From the NCBI GenBank assembly GCA_002682825.1, contig NOKP01000004.1, positions 637,711 to 701,710 of the forward strand: a DNA stretch of 64,000 nucleotides, read 5' to 3'. The notes under the pieces are model-generated. The model was not told where the DNA came from. It saw nothing but the letters and a program-made list of their open reading frames with translations, and did not search any database. The position numbers were made by a program, and so were the translations under genes. The DNA comes from Neonectria sp. B-13. Lineage: Eukaryota; Ascomycota; Sordariomycetes; Hypocreales; Nectriaceae. Position 1 is the first letter of the stretch. Each line of letters opens with the position of its first letter. Of the stretch, positions 12,429 to 24,300 are shown in pieces.

Positions 12429-13723
12429 GTGTCAGTATTTCCTCCACTGCCTTGAGATTCAGGTGAAGCGTGAAGGCGAAGAGCCCCGGGAATCGGCGAC
12501 ACACGACGCTTGACAATTGACACCAGACACCAGAAGCTACCTTGGACACTAGATATTCCATGATCAGCAAGACAGAGCATAGGGACCGCTGGGGTACAGA
12601 CCAAATGGCACGGCCTGGCGTGTTCATGCTATTCCGGGATGGTGGGCGGCCATTCGCACGACGTGACGTCTGAACTCCCTGCTGGTAGTGACAGTCAGTA
12701 CTTGGATTGTCAGTCCATCAGTATATGCGGCCTTTAACCGCCGAAGCCGGGTATCGAGGAATCCTGCTGCGCTCCCAAGGCCAAGGCATGTCCAGAAGAA
12801 GGCTAGGGCGTTTGTGAGGGTCCTCTCAGGCGCGGCAGTGGATTGGGGGCTGGACGGATTCATGGATGTGATGTAGGATGGATCATGGATGGAAGGATGA
12901 GATGGGATGAATACATGGATGTTGATTTGAAGTTTGAACAAGGCCAAGGCCGGCAAGGAACACAGCACACAACCGCGTACAGCACTATTACTTGTGGTTG
13001 TGAACTGGTGCATTCGTACGAAGTACTTGGTGACATTCGTAAACGGGCGGGCAGAATGGTGGTGTGGGTGTTAGTGGGAGCGTCCAATGGGAAGGTGGTG
13101 GGGGCCGCTCAATGGCCCTTCGTCACTGGCTTGCTTGCCCAGTGCACAATGGTCCGCCAATGGCCTCTGACTGGCCCGTGCCGGCGCCGGTCGGCTACGG
13201 GCCTACGGGGCCAAGAGCCACGGGGGGTCTGCGCTCCTTGGGGGATGCCACCAGGCGTGTGCAATGCACCTGGACGGAAGGAACAGGATAGGGGAGGATC
13301 CAATTGTGAGGATAGGCTGGAGAGGATAGGAGAAGACACAAACGACAAGGCCCTAGTGGTCTTGTGAGACATCGAGGTGTGTTTGGCTTCATGGACATTG
13401 GAGCCGTCGATTCGCCGAAGCGCACGCCGTCAGCACCACAGCGTGAGGATTTGCAGCCAGGCTTTGCAGGTCGTCAGGTCAAGGGATCCATCCAATGGGC
13501 TTCCACTGGAGGCGTCTACCTCGAAGCAAGGACGTACCCGACTGCAGGTCGCTACCCCCGATCCTAGACCGGTTGGATCCTACTGTTCTGCATGTAGGCA
13601 TGGAGTGAGGCCTGGCAGTCTGGTCTGGTCTGGCCTGGTCCAGTCAAGTGCTAGTGAAGAACTCCCCAGCTGCTAGCTGCTTTGCGCCGGGCGTACGTGG
13701 GCGCCGACCTGTGGTCCAACCGT

Positions 13724-13741
13724 CCCAGTCCCAGTCCCAGT
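13724..13741. repeat. (CCCAGT)3 short tandem repeat
   Basis: Three perfect CCCAGT units, followed by an imperfect fourth (CCCCAGT). Confidence 0.85.
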
Positions 13742-14061
13742 CCCCAGTGGCCACCAGCCAGCAGCGGGTCCAGGGGGGGAAGGCCTAAGGGAACAAAGCC
13801 CCCGAAGTGGAGGCTTACCGCCCTGAGCTGCACCGCGACGCTACACCTCCCACGCGCTCCCACGCGCTGCACCACTGCCGCAGGCTGCCCAGGCGGAGTG
13901 TCTGCCCTGGCGTTGTGCGGCGCTGGGTGCCCCCGCAAGATGGAGCGGGTTGGAGGGAGGCGTGAAAGCCCAGCCCAGACACTGGGTGGTGGCCTGGTAG
14001 TACGCTCTCCATGCTGCGACACAAGTACCAGCGGGGAAGGTACCTGCTGGACTGTATCCCA

Positions 14062-14889
14062 TGGCCCGCACCCGTCCCAGAGGGAGACGGCCTGGGAAGG
14101 CAAGGCTAAGGTACCTGAGTGGAGGTTCCTCTTTTTTCTTCCTTTTTTTCTTTTGCTCACACCCACACGCCCGCCCGCCCACACTCGGAGCTGCTGCGAG
14201 TGACTGCCCACGATTCCACTGCGCTGCCCGCTGTCCGCTGTCCGCTGTCCGCTCGCTGCCCACCGCCCATTCTTAGAGCCCCTTCCCTTTTCTCTCTCCT
14301 TTGAAGCCCCCCTCCCCCCGTTTCTCTCCTCCATCTTGCATCGCCAGTCCCTCCTTGTGACCGCTTCTTCCCCTTCTTTCCCCCGCTCACTATTCTTTTC
14401 TTTCTTTCCTTTAAGTCGCTCTCTTGACATCTTCATCTTCAATCAGCCATATCGGCGCCCCGTCACTCTTTCCGGGTCCCTTCCTTTCCTTCGGCTTCGG
14501 CTTCGACGCTTCAAGCGCATCTACACTTTCTAAACCTCCGAGACCACCGGCACTCGCCGCACTCGCCTCGCTACCCTTTCCTCTTCCCATCACGGATCAG
14601 GACCACACTCATTACTTGCCTGCTTACAGGATCTCATCATTCTCTACTTTCCCTACTCCAGCTACTTATTCCACACTCATTCTCGTCAATCAACCGGACC
14701 TCTCGTGGCCTTTGCCCTGTTCGAAACCCCCCATTACCGAAACTCGAACTCCCAAACGCGCCTTTTCGCGGCCCTAAACACCGCCGAACAACAACTAGCC
14801 GCGCCCATCCCACGAAGGACCAAATCGACCTGCTTTTGATTTTCACCATCAACAAAGAAGGATAGCAATACGCGATCACATTTACAGCA
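14062..14889 (+). promoter_or_regulatory. ATG-free pyrimidine-rich leader of the homeobox gene
   Basis: No ATG occurs on the plus strand between the one at 14061 and the homeobox start at 14890 (828 nt). The stretch is strongly C/T-rich, with long CT tracts at 14131-14150 and 14280-14420 and three CCGCTGT units at 14228-14248. An ATG-depleted, pyrimidine-rich stretch abutting a start codon is what a long scanned 5' UTR would look like. The transcription start is not identified. Confidence 0.55.
14228..14248. repeat. (CCGCTGT)3 short tandem repeat
   Basis: Three perfect 7-bp units within the presumed leader of the homeobox gene. Confidence 0.85.
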
Positions 14890-16876
14890 ATGGCCACCGA
14901 GGTTGAGCAGCCCATGGCCATGGTCACAACTGGCCAAGCTGCCCCCCAACAGGCATCCACCCCCAACTCGACAACCGGTTCCGCCATGACACCCTCCAAC
15001 AAACAGACACCGTCTCCCTCTGCGAGCGGCTCAAATGGACAATCGGCTTCGAGGCGGCCTCCCCGCAAGAGCACCCTCACCCAGCAGCAGAAGAACCAGA
15101 AGCGCCAGCGCGCAACCCAGGATCAGCTGACGACTCTGGAGATCGAGTTCAACAAGAACCCGACCCCCACTGCCACTGTTCGCGAGAGGATAGCTGAGGA
15201 GATCAACATGACCGAGAGGTCTGTCCAGATCTGGTTTCAGAACAGGTATGGAAATCATTGACTCTATTCATCGGGTCATGCGCCAGTCATACTGACCAAA
15301 TTTCATAGACGTGCTAAGATCAAGCTTTTGGCTAAGAAGAGCCTGGAAACTGGCGAGGACATCGATTCTATCCCGGAATCAATGCGAGCCTACCTCGCTA
15401 TGCAGGCTATGGAGTCCGGTAAGGGCCTTGGCGGAAGCTATCTGGGCCGTACCGGACTGGTCCCCTTTGGCCACGGCAATATGATGCTCGGCGGCGACCA
15501 AGGCGGCCAGGGCAAAGTTTGTGAGTTCAAGTCCCACAACAATGCCACGCGTGTGAGTTTCAAGAACTAACGTTTTGCTAGTGATACACCATCTCACTTG
15601 TCGGTCCCTTAGCGTTGGAAAGTGGACTCGTGTGGGACAGAACACGATGGACCTCATCGTCTTCTATTCGCCTGACAAGTGTACCATGACTTATTACATC
15701 AACAACGAACAGGCCGGGTACAAGATCGAGTACCCGTTTTCCCACATCAAGAACATCTTCCTCGAGAACAACGAGGGCGATCCCAACAAGCTCGGTGGCA
15801 TCGTCATCGAGCTGAACCGACCCCCGAATTTCTTCATGGACTCGTCGCCCACCACCAACGGCTTCTTCCAATGCGGCGACTTCACCGAAGACCTCCAAGC
15901 CACCCAATGCCTGGTCCACCACCTTGGCGGCAACCCCAAGGTTCTCAGCGGTCAGCTTGCCAAGCTGATCTCGCTCGAGTCCTTCATGAACCGCCACAAC
16001 ATCCACAACAACCACCACCCCTTTGCCGATCAACACGCCCTCTCTGTGTCGGCTCCCGTCTCGCCCACTCCCCGTCCTTCGTCTCAGCCCAGTTTCCAGC
16101 CTCATGTGCCCATGTTCCAGGAGCAGCAGTGGGGAATGAACCAGATGCACTCCGCCATGCGTCCTGGTGCTGGACACAAGCGCCAGCGCAGTCGATCAGT
16201 CCCCGGCCCGGTTGACTTTGCCATGTTCCAGAACCAGCCGATGCCTTCCTTCTACATTCAACCCCCAGGCGAGATGGGACAGATGGGACCTCCGCAGCAT
16301 AACTCGAACATCTTTGCGCCCATTCCCCAGCCCCCCGGCGGCATGGGCCCATCTCTGCGCATCGACACCCAGGCAGGCTTTGGTCTTGACATGCGTCAAT
16401 ATCCCATGTCTGCCACGACTGCGTCCCCGGCCGAGTTCCCTGGCAGCCCTGGTTTCTTCCCTCAGGCCCACGATGGTTCTGGGATGCCGCCTTCAAGCTA
16501 CAACACGCCCTACGGCAGTGGATTCCTGTCACCCATGGTCAACCCAGACACCGGTGTTCCGAACTCGGTCTCGCCTCTGCCGTTCAACAGCCCTGGAGAG
16601 CCGTCCATTGTTGAGCAGTCTCCTCCCATGACCATGATGGGACGACCCGGCTCGGCCGACCTCTATCCTGTCAACGACGGATCGTGCGCAGTTTCTGAGG
16701 ACGGCACCAGCCTCAACGAGATGTACTCGAAGCACACCATCAACCTCCCCATGCACACCGCCTCGCCCGGTTACGCTCATCATCAGCAGGCAGAGCTCGA
16801 CATGGATCAGCTAGTTCAGTTTGATACCGTCGACCCTTCGAGCCTGTCCCCCGAAACGATGTCTGTTCATCAGTGA
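14890..16876 (+). CDS. htf1: homeobox transcription factor, Htf1/MoHox2 type
   Basis: Nuclear DNA-binding regulator of 620 residues from exons 14890-15245, 15309-15520 and 15582-16876. A Ser/Thr/Gln-rich N-terminus (1-60) leads to a homeodomain at about 68-127, with the helix-3 core WFQNRR at 115-120. The first intron falls between the two arginines. After [15 protein letters not shown] comes a conserved ascomycete block ([20 protein letters not shown], then [20 protein letters not shown]), which marks the Htf1 subfamily. The C-terminal half is Pro/Gly/Ser-rich and disordered, with a KRQRSRS basic patch at the [14 protein letters not shown] site. In plant-pathogenic relatives this family is required for conidiation (established knowledge). 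The role here is inferred by family. Very long non-coding flanks and an ATG-free leader suggest complex control. Confidence 0.88.
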
Positions 16877-19800
16877 TCGCGTGCCGGACAAGGCTAGTAG
16901 CGAGTGTACATGAAGCGTGGCTAGCGAGTGTTTCTTTTGTTGTATGTCGGGAACATCATAACGGGGCGTTTGACGGCAACTTATACCACTGGGAAAACCT
17001 TTTATCTTTCCCCCTCTATTTTCTCCCCCCTCTGGTGGGCTTTTTCTTTGATCGATGATTTCCTCCCACACCACCACCATCCTCCACCAGCTGATATCGA
17101 AGGATGATCGAATCGAATCGATCTTCTCTCAATTTACGGCCATGATGAATCTACATGACGATACATTTCTTCGATATCGGTCATGTTTGTCGGGTACAGC
17201 ACAGCGATCGTATATTCTATCCGTTACCGCGTCCAAAATATTTTGAGTTGAATCTATTACTGCGACCAAGTTTTACTCTTTTGGTGGTCATTCGTTCTTT
17301 TCCTTTTGGATCGAGCAGCCGTTTCTGTCTTGCCGCTTGGCACTTCATCTGCCTCGGGGGTGCCTGACCACCGCACGCCTCGCAGGGAACTTAATGTATA
17401 CGCACACATTGTTGAAAAAACCGGGGACTATGTGTTTTAATTCTGTTTGGTACTCTATCTTGCGTGTTATGTCTGGAATTGGGAAGAAAGCCCAGGAGGC
17501 TTGGCTAGGGTCCTTGGGTTGTGTTTAATGGGGTAAACTCTTTGGCTAGGGAGAAATCGCGGGGTTCTTTGGAGTCAGTGACCCTGATGTGAGGGAACTT
17601 TGAGCTGAGGGGGGTTGATATCCGGCCAGCGGCTTCCGGCGACAAGTCTTGTTGGCAGGTAAATGGGATTTGTCTGAGCTTGTGCTATTAGACCCATCGC
17701 TCATTGATATGGATACTATGTAGCTACTTTTGCTGTAACTATGAAACTCATCTGCTCAAAAATATACATGTACGAAAACAACATCTATTGATTCACACGA
17801 CTGCCATGGGACCTGGGGTTAAGAAACCGAAGCATTTCTTCCGGCTGTGTATGAAGTGTACCCGTCGTTTGTTGATAGGGACAGCATGCTGCAGGGGTGG
17901 GGCGGCATGGTCATCTGTTGTGCCGCAACAGGAGGTGTTGGAGTGTTCTTCAGAGAAAGAAGAAGGAGTAAAGATACAAGTTATGTTGTCAGCGTCAGAA
18001 GATGATGGAATTTTATCAAACCGCCCAGATGGAATACCAAAATGAACCCATCATTCATTCATCCAGCAGTTCCAATGAGCTATTGGTAGAATTTGGACTT
18101 TCGTGTTCTGTTCTAACAAACTATGTGAAACGCATGCTGGTATTTTGTTTGTATGAGTAGTACTTGATACATGCATACCAACTGCCTTGAAATGGTAAAT
18201 TTCTATATTGCGCCGTTGTGCTTGAACGTGTTGAAAGCAGTCTGGGTGTACGTCTGTGGTGCTGTAAAATGGCAACACGATACCTGGATCCCCAAGGCGG
18301 AAAGTCTATCACCGTAGCAGCAACGCAAAAGATGCCTTGGTGTCAGCAACGACATCGGACCAGAAGAGTTCTAATGACGATGCCGAGACCAGAATACCCC
18401 CAGTCTCGTAGCTACTCGTATCCATCGGAGTAACGGCTGGGAGAGTCGGTCTTCTTGGTACTATGAACTTCTGTGCCCGGAACTCGATATGAAGAGAGAA
18501 TGTTAGTGGAAATAACTGGGGATCAAGTTGACTAAGATAAGAGCTATGTGGTATTTTCTAGGAAGTGCTGAACGATATAGGAGGCAACGTCTTTTACGAC
18601 CATTTATGCGATGCTCCAAGCGAAGATATCGATGAGTCCATCCTACAGAGGAGTACTTATGCTGCAACAGAGTTGGTCAGGAACAGTGTAAGAGCATGTT
18701 TTGTCCCTACACACTGATAGAAAGCAAAATGGTGAGCTGTGGTTTCTGCATCTCTTCCCTGTATGAGCAGGCTGAGTCGTTTAAAAGTGACACTTTGAGC
18801 TGTCTCGCTGTTGGGGCTATGATTCTATAACAAGTGTACTTGCACATGATAATTACTAGAGGGATGGGCCTCATGGTTTCTCACTCAAGTCGAGGTGGAA
18901 CTACTAACTATATTGCCTTACTCGGACTGCCTGGTTATCTTACGTAGCGACTCGTAGACTCTCGTATGGGTGGCTGTGATGACAAGCCCCTATGCGGAAC
19001 GTCATGCGGGCCAGCGATGTTCAAAGACGTGAGCGTAGTGGCGATATGGAGATTGTCATCAAGGAGGCTGTTCGTGGCGCAAGACTCTTCGCGAGAGTTG
19101 AGGTTACTCGTCGATGTCTTTGTGACAGGCGTTACGTTACGGTGTTGACTATGTGTATTACTGAAGTACGCGAGACATAAGAGTACTACGACGTACGTCA
19201 GTAAAGCACAAGGCGCAGTTGGCTTCAACCGGGCGGGTCGGCTCTTTGAGACTGCCGGTGACACATGTAACTTGTGATGAGCGACAAGTGCTGGCCGAGC
19301 CACGTGGGAACGGCGGCTCAGCTCGAGTTTGTTTGGTGGTTTTCGAGGATGAGGCGCATTGCGTACTGGACACGTAGTGAGGAGAGACACTACTACGTAT
19401 TATTTAAGCAGTGACTGGCTAACGGCGACTACCAAAAGGAGACAGAACGCGCGGGTAAAGTGAGACTGGGCAGTGCTTGAGAGAGCCTAGACGGACCCAA
19501 TAAGGTTCATGATTTTAAGGCTGGGCTGAGTTGTGGTACCGAGTGTGTGGTCTGCGGGATGCAGCCGTGGCCTTCGATTACCCTCGAGCCAATGGATCTC
19601 GAGGCGCCGAGTAAGCTCAGGTGCATGAGACGTTGTACCACGAGATAAGAAATGGCGGATCCTGGCGCAAAAAGAAAAGAAAAAGGAAGGGACAAAACCC
19701 CCCCAAGAAACTCAAATATTTACGTGGGTATTCGTAGTCTGGATACGTAGTATCCTCGAACCATTTTGGGACACGAAGTTCACGCTGGAGGGATCGACTG

Positions 19801-21318
19801 GTCTGGATCGGGAGCAACGGATTGGTGATGGTGGCTGGCGGGCGGAGACGGATGGATTGCGTGGTTATTGAGGCGCAGGGGTTAATCGGCGGTGGATGGG
19901 CACGAAATGAAGTGGATGGATGGGATGGAATGAGTGAGCAAAGTTGGTGGCGCGAATGCACGCGTGGGCGCGATTGGACGGATTCATTGGAGGAGGAGGA
20001 GAACAAACAAGTGTGATGAGAGTATCCTGGAAAACAGAGAAAGAGAGAAGAGAAGAAAGGCAAAACGAGACAAGCTGCCCAGGTTACGAAGTATTCGTAC
20101 AAACAGACGAATTATTTTGAGATTCGTCAAAGTGGATGAGAAATGAGGCTGATGCTCGCACGACATGGATCCCGAGTCTCAACCCAAGTCCCTAATCCTT
20201 CGTAAGGCGAGTGAGTATTCGTAAGGCAATGTAAGAATTCGTAAGGCCAAAGACCCCGCTTGGACGATACGAATCTTACAAATCTCGACCCCTGGCGCCC
20301 GCCAATGATAACGAGCAAGTCTGATGCGTGTTAGTCTTTTTCGGGCGCCCATCCGTTCCCTTTCCCAACAGCAGCGGCTTGTGCTGCGCCTCGATTGCCG
20401 ACTGACGACAGCGGCCGCCCCCCTCCCCAAAAACAGCCCCAGCCATTTGATCCATCCGTACAGCCCGGGCCCGAGCCGGGATTTTTCCCTTACTTATTCG
20501 GAGAGGGAAAGGATAAGAAGGAAAGGGGGCAGTCGTGAATGTACGATGACGAAAGATGAGTGGGTGATATAGAGGGCGCGTACTACACTACTAGTATCGA
20601 GGCTTTTTGCTACACGTGTAGCTAAGTAAGGTTCGCGAGGTTTCTGTGGCATTTCATCGCCGTTCGTACTTAAGTACCTTAGGTACCCTGGGAATACATC
20701 ATCTACCAGCCCCCCCCCCCTGCTGCCAAGTTATCCCCGGACAGTCGGACAAGACAGACCCAACCCAGCACCAGTGGCCCAGCCCGAAAGGCCGAGTGGG
20801 CAGGATCCCGGAACTCCACACTTGCCATTTGGCATTTCATACTCATCAGAATTGATTGATTTAGTTGATTAAGGTGTTGATTAGCGCGCCTCGACGCATT
20901 GGCAAGCCTTGGCCTTGTCTTTCCCGAGTCCTCGCCATCTCCATTTCCATCGGCATATCCATTTCCGTCTCTAGTTCCATCATCCGCCGTGCCCATAGTC
21001 CTAACGATTACCTCCCACCCACCACCTCTCACCACCTCGCACGGCTGGCTGGTAGTCTACATTCTCGGTACCGACGCATGCTTTTGCCTGCTTCGCAAGG
21101 TGCTGCATTGGATTCTTCTTCTACAGCCCTCCACTCCATCCGTCTCTCCGCAGCTCCGCCCTCTCCGTCCCTCGTCCCGACTGCGCCGCGCCGCGCTGCT
21201 CGCTTGTCAGCTAGCTACCCATACACCCCAAGACTCCCGCTGCCCACGAGTCACGACAAGCTCATCCGCCTCTTCCGGACTCCATTTATCTTCCAGATGC
21301 TAGACCAGTGGTCTTGAC
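16877..21318. other. gene-poor region between homeobox gene and P4-ATPase
   Basis: About 4.4 kb holding the homeobox 3' UTR, anonymous sequence and, at the right end, the promoter and CT-rich leader of the flippase. No ORF shows a recognisable domain or a convincing exon series. Part (about 18900-20300) has three TACGTA palindromes and three spaced TTCGTAAGGC copies. I see no tRNA or transposase relic. Confidence 0.5.
20199..20247. repeat. three spaced copies of TTCGTAAGGC
   Basis: Perfect 10-bp direct repeats at 20199-20208, 20218-20227 and 20238-20247, start-to-start spacing 19 and 20 bp, about 1.1 kb upstream of the flippase start. Confidence 0.85.
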
Positions 21319-24300
21319 ATGGCCCCTAGCCGCAGCAACAACGCCGGCCGCGGGCTGTCCCACGACGGCCCCGACAACGACTATGACGAATCCACCTCCC
21401 GCGACTTCCAAGCCGCCGTCGACGACCTTTTTCCTCCCGTCTCCTCCCATAACTCCTTCTCTCGTCCCCGACATCCTCGCGCTCGAACCGATCCCGGAAA
21501 TCATGACCCTCCTCCGCTGCCATCTGTCCCAGATTTCCAACTAAGATCTGGGTCGCGGCGCCCCGCCAACGAACCTACGCGCCAGAACCAGTACCAGTAC
21601 GAGTCGCACACCACGCCCTCCAGAACCGGGGTCTCGACCGAATCCGCGGCCTTGCCTCCGGACTCGATGGAAAGCGGCGACAAGTTCAACATGGAAAAGT
21701 CGTCCCTCACCCATGCCGCCGTGGTGAAGGACCATTCTATCCGCGACGATGTAAGGGAATACATCCGCAAGCGGAAAGCCCGGAAGAATGAAAAGAAGAG
21801 GGCTCGCAAGATGAAACCCACCTGGAAGGACCATCTGGGCACCATTTACCGGAAGGTCATTCTCGAGACCATCCTCCGTCGCTTCCCGCTTCCCCCTTCT
21901 GCCGATGGTCGTCGTATCCCACTCGATGCCAACGCCCGTGAACCCAAAGGCCTCATTGACGAACGGAGAAACAAGCCCTACATCAGCAACTTTATCCGAT
22001 CTAGCCGCTACACTGTTTACGACTTTGTGCCTATGCAGCTCATATTCCAGTTTAGCAAGCTTGGTAACTTTTACTTCCTTGTCATGGGTATCCTCCAGAT
22101 GATCCCCGGTCTTAGTACTGTTGGTCGGTGGACCACCATCGCCCCTCTCGGCGTCTTCGTGGCCTTCAGCATGGCAAAGGAAGGCTATGACGACTGGAGG
22201 CGTTACATGCTTGATCGCGTCGAGAACCGGAGCGAAGCCTGGGTTCTGGCCGATCGCATCAATGAGAAGGTCGCTAAGAATGCCGAAAAGAAGATGAAGA
22301 AGAGGATAAAGAAAGAAAAGAACCGCGAAAATGGCGAGGAACATATGCTCGACGATCTCGAGACCGGGACCCCTGGCACCACAGCCAGCCCGAGTACAGA
22401 TGATTGGGTTTTGGTGCAGTGGGAGCATATTCGCGTCGGTGACATCATCCGTCTCCGTCGCGATGATGGAGTCCCCGCCGATATCGCCCTCCTAAACGCG
22501 ACCGGCCCCAGTGGTATCGCTTACATCGAGACCATGGCCCTAGATGGCGAGACAAATCTCAAGAGCAAGCAGGCCTGCCCCTTGCTCGCTGAGCGATGCA
22601 ACACCCTCGAAGGGCTGCGTGACACCCAAGCCACTGTCGTCTCCGAGGATCCCAACCTAGACCTCTACAGCTACGACGGCAGGGTCACCATTGGCGACGA
22701 GACAATGCCTCTGTCTCTCAACAACGTCGTTTATCGCGGCTCTACCCTCCGAAACACCACCGAAGCCATTGGCCTCGTCATCAATTCGGGCGAGGAGTGC
22801 AAGATCCGCATGAATGCTAATAGGAACGTGCACGCTAAGACACCTGCAATGCAGTCCACGATTAATCGAATTGTTCTGTTTCAGATCTTCATTGTGTTGA
22901 TGCTCGCCATGGGATTAACAATCGGCTACCATCTCTGGGAAGGCGAGGTTGAGAACAACTCGTTCTACCTCCACAATGCTGGAGTTCCTTTCGTGGAAAT
23001 TTTCTTTGGGTATCTGATCATGTTTAACACATTGATTCCCTTGTCCCTCTACATCAGTCTTGAGATCATCAAACTTGGGCAGCTGCTCTTGCTGCAGGAC
23101 CCCGACATGTACGATCCGATTTCAGACACCCCGATGGTGGCGAACACGACGACCATTCTCGAGAACTTGGGCCAAGTGAGCTACGTCTTTTCAGACAAGA
23201 CGGGAACGCTAACGGAGAACGTTATGCGTTTCCGTAAGCTCAGCGTTGCCGGCGTGGCATGTCTCCATGACATGGATGTTCAAAGAGACGAGGATGCCAA
23301 GCTCAAGCGTATCAAGGAGACGGAGAGACCTAAGAAGGGAAAGGCAAAGGACAAGACTTTAGTGCCTACCACGACGATTACCAAACCCGACGACGACTAC
23401 GACGACGAATCCACCCAGCGAGAGGCGTTCCGCAAGAGGCCAGGTCCCTCCCGCACCTCTTCGACCCGATCTGTGTCCCTATGGAGGTCTTCTGTTCGTC
23501 CAAATGAGGATGCCGAGATGAAGACAGAGGATTTACTCGACTATATCCGCCGAAAACCCAACACCACCTTCTCCCGCAAGGCCAAACACTTTCTGCTTTG
23601 CATTGCCCTCTGTCACACCTGTCTACCAGAGAAGAAGGACAACGGCGAAATCGACTTCCAAGCCGCCTCGCCTGACGAGCTTGCCCTCGTTGAAGCTGCC
23701 CGAGACTTGGGCTTATTGCTGATCGACCGGCCCGCTCAGTCCATCAAGATCCAGACTGTGGATGAGGATGGTAGTCTGCAAACGGAAACTTACCAGGTTC
23801 TAGACGTGATTGAGTTCAGCAGTAAGAGGAAGAGAATGACGATCATCATCCGGATGCCCGACGGTCGAATTTGCGTCTTTTGCAAGGGTGCCGATAACGT
23901 CATCATGTCCCGACTCAGGCTGAACCAATTGGCTGAGCAAAAGGCACTCGACATCGGTCGACGAGCAAGCGTGCGGAAGACGTCAGAACAGGGCAGGATA
24001 GTTCGGCGTTTGAGCGCCCAAGCATCGAGCAATCCCGGGAGTCCACGGAACAGCTTTACGCTGAGGAGAGGCGAGTCTTCAAATAGGCTCGAGAACCTCA
24101 GACTCAGCCTAAGCAGAAGGTCCACGGATTTCAACCGGTTATCCCAGTCCCAGTCTTTCCCTTTCGGCCGGTCTCCCCGGGCATCCATGGATCTTCGGAG
24201 TACAGCGAGCCCAAGGCAAAGTCTTGGTCGTATGCCATCATTTGAAGAGATTGATCTGAGGATCGACGAATCGGTGGCGGCAAACGACGGCGCTGTCTTC

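Larger units (their letters stand above)
7658..14061. other. long gene-free region upstream of the homeobox gene
   Basis: About 6.4 kb with no ORF showing recognisable domains, fungal splice-joined exons or conserved motifs on either strand. The open frames present are short and low in protein-like character. It lies between the permease 3' end and the leader of the homeobox gene, so it may be distal promoter or non-coding transcription territory. Short repeats include four TTGCTG units at 12405-12428 and three CCCAGT units at 13724-13741. Confidence 0.5.

Noticed and set aside
13651..14442. 263-codon minus-strand frame
   Set aside because: Low-complexity Lys/Glu/Arg/Gly translation produced by the pyrimidine-rich leader read backwards.
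18941..19749. Cluster of three TACGTA palindromes
   Set aside because: About nine were noticed in the whole window, no more than expected for a hexamer, so the local cluster is weak evidence of a regulatory array.
21541..22428. 295-codon minus-strand frame inside the flippase
   Set aside because: Shadow of the P4-ATPase coding strand. The sense frame has all catalytic motifs.
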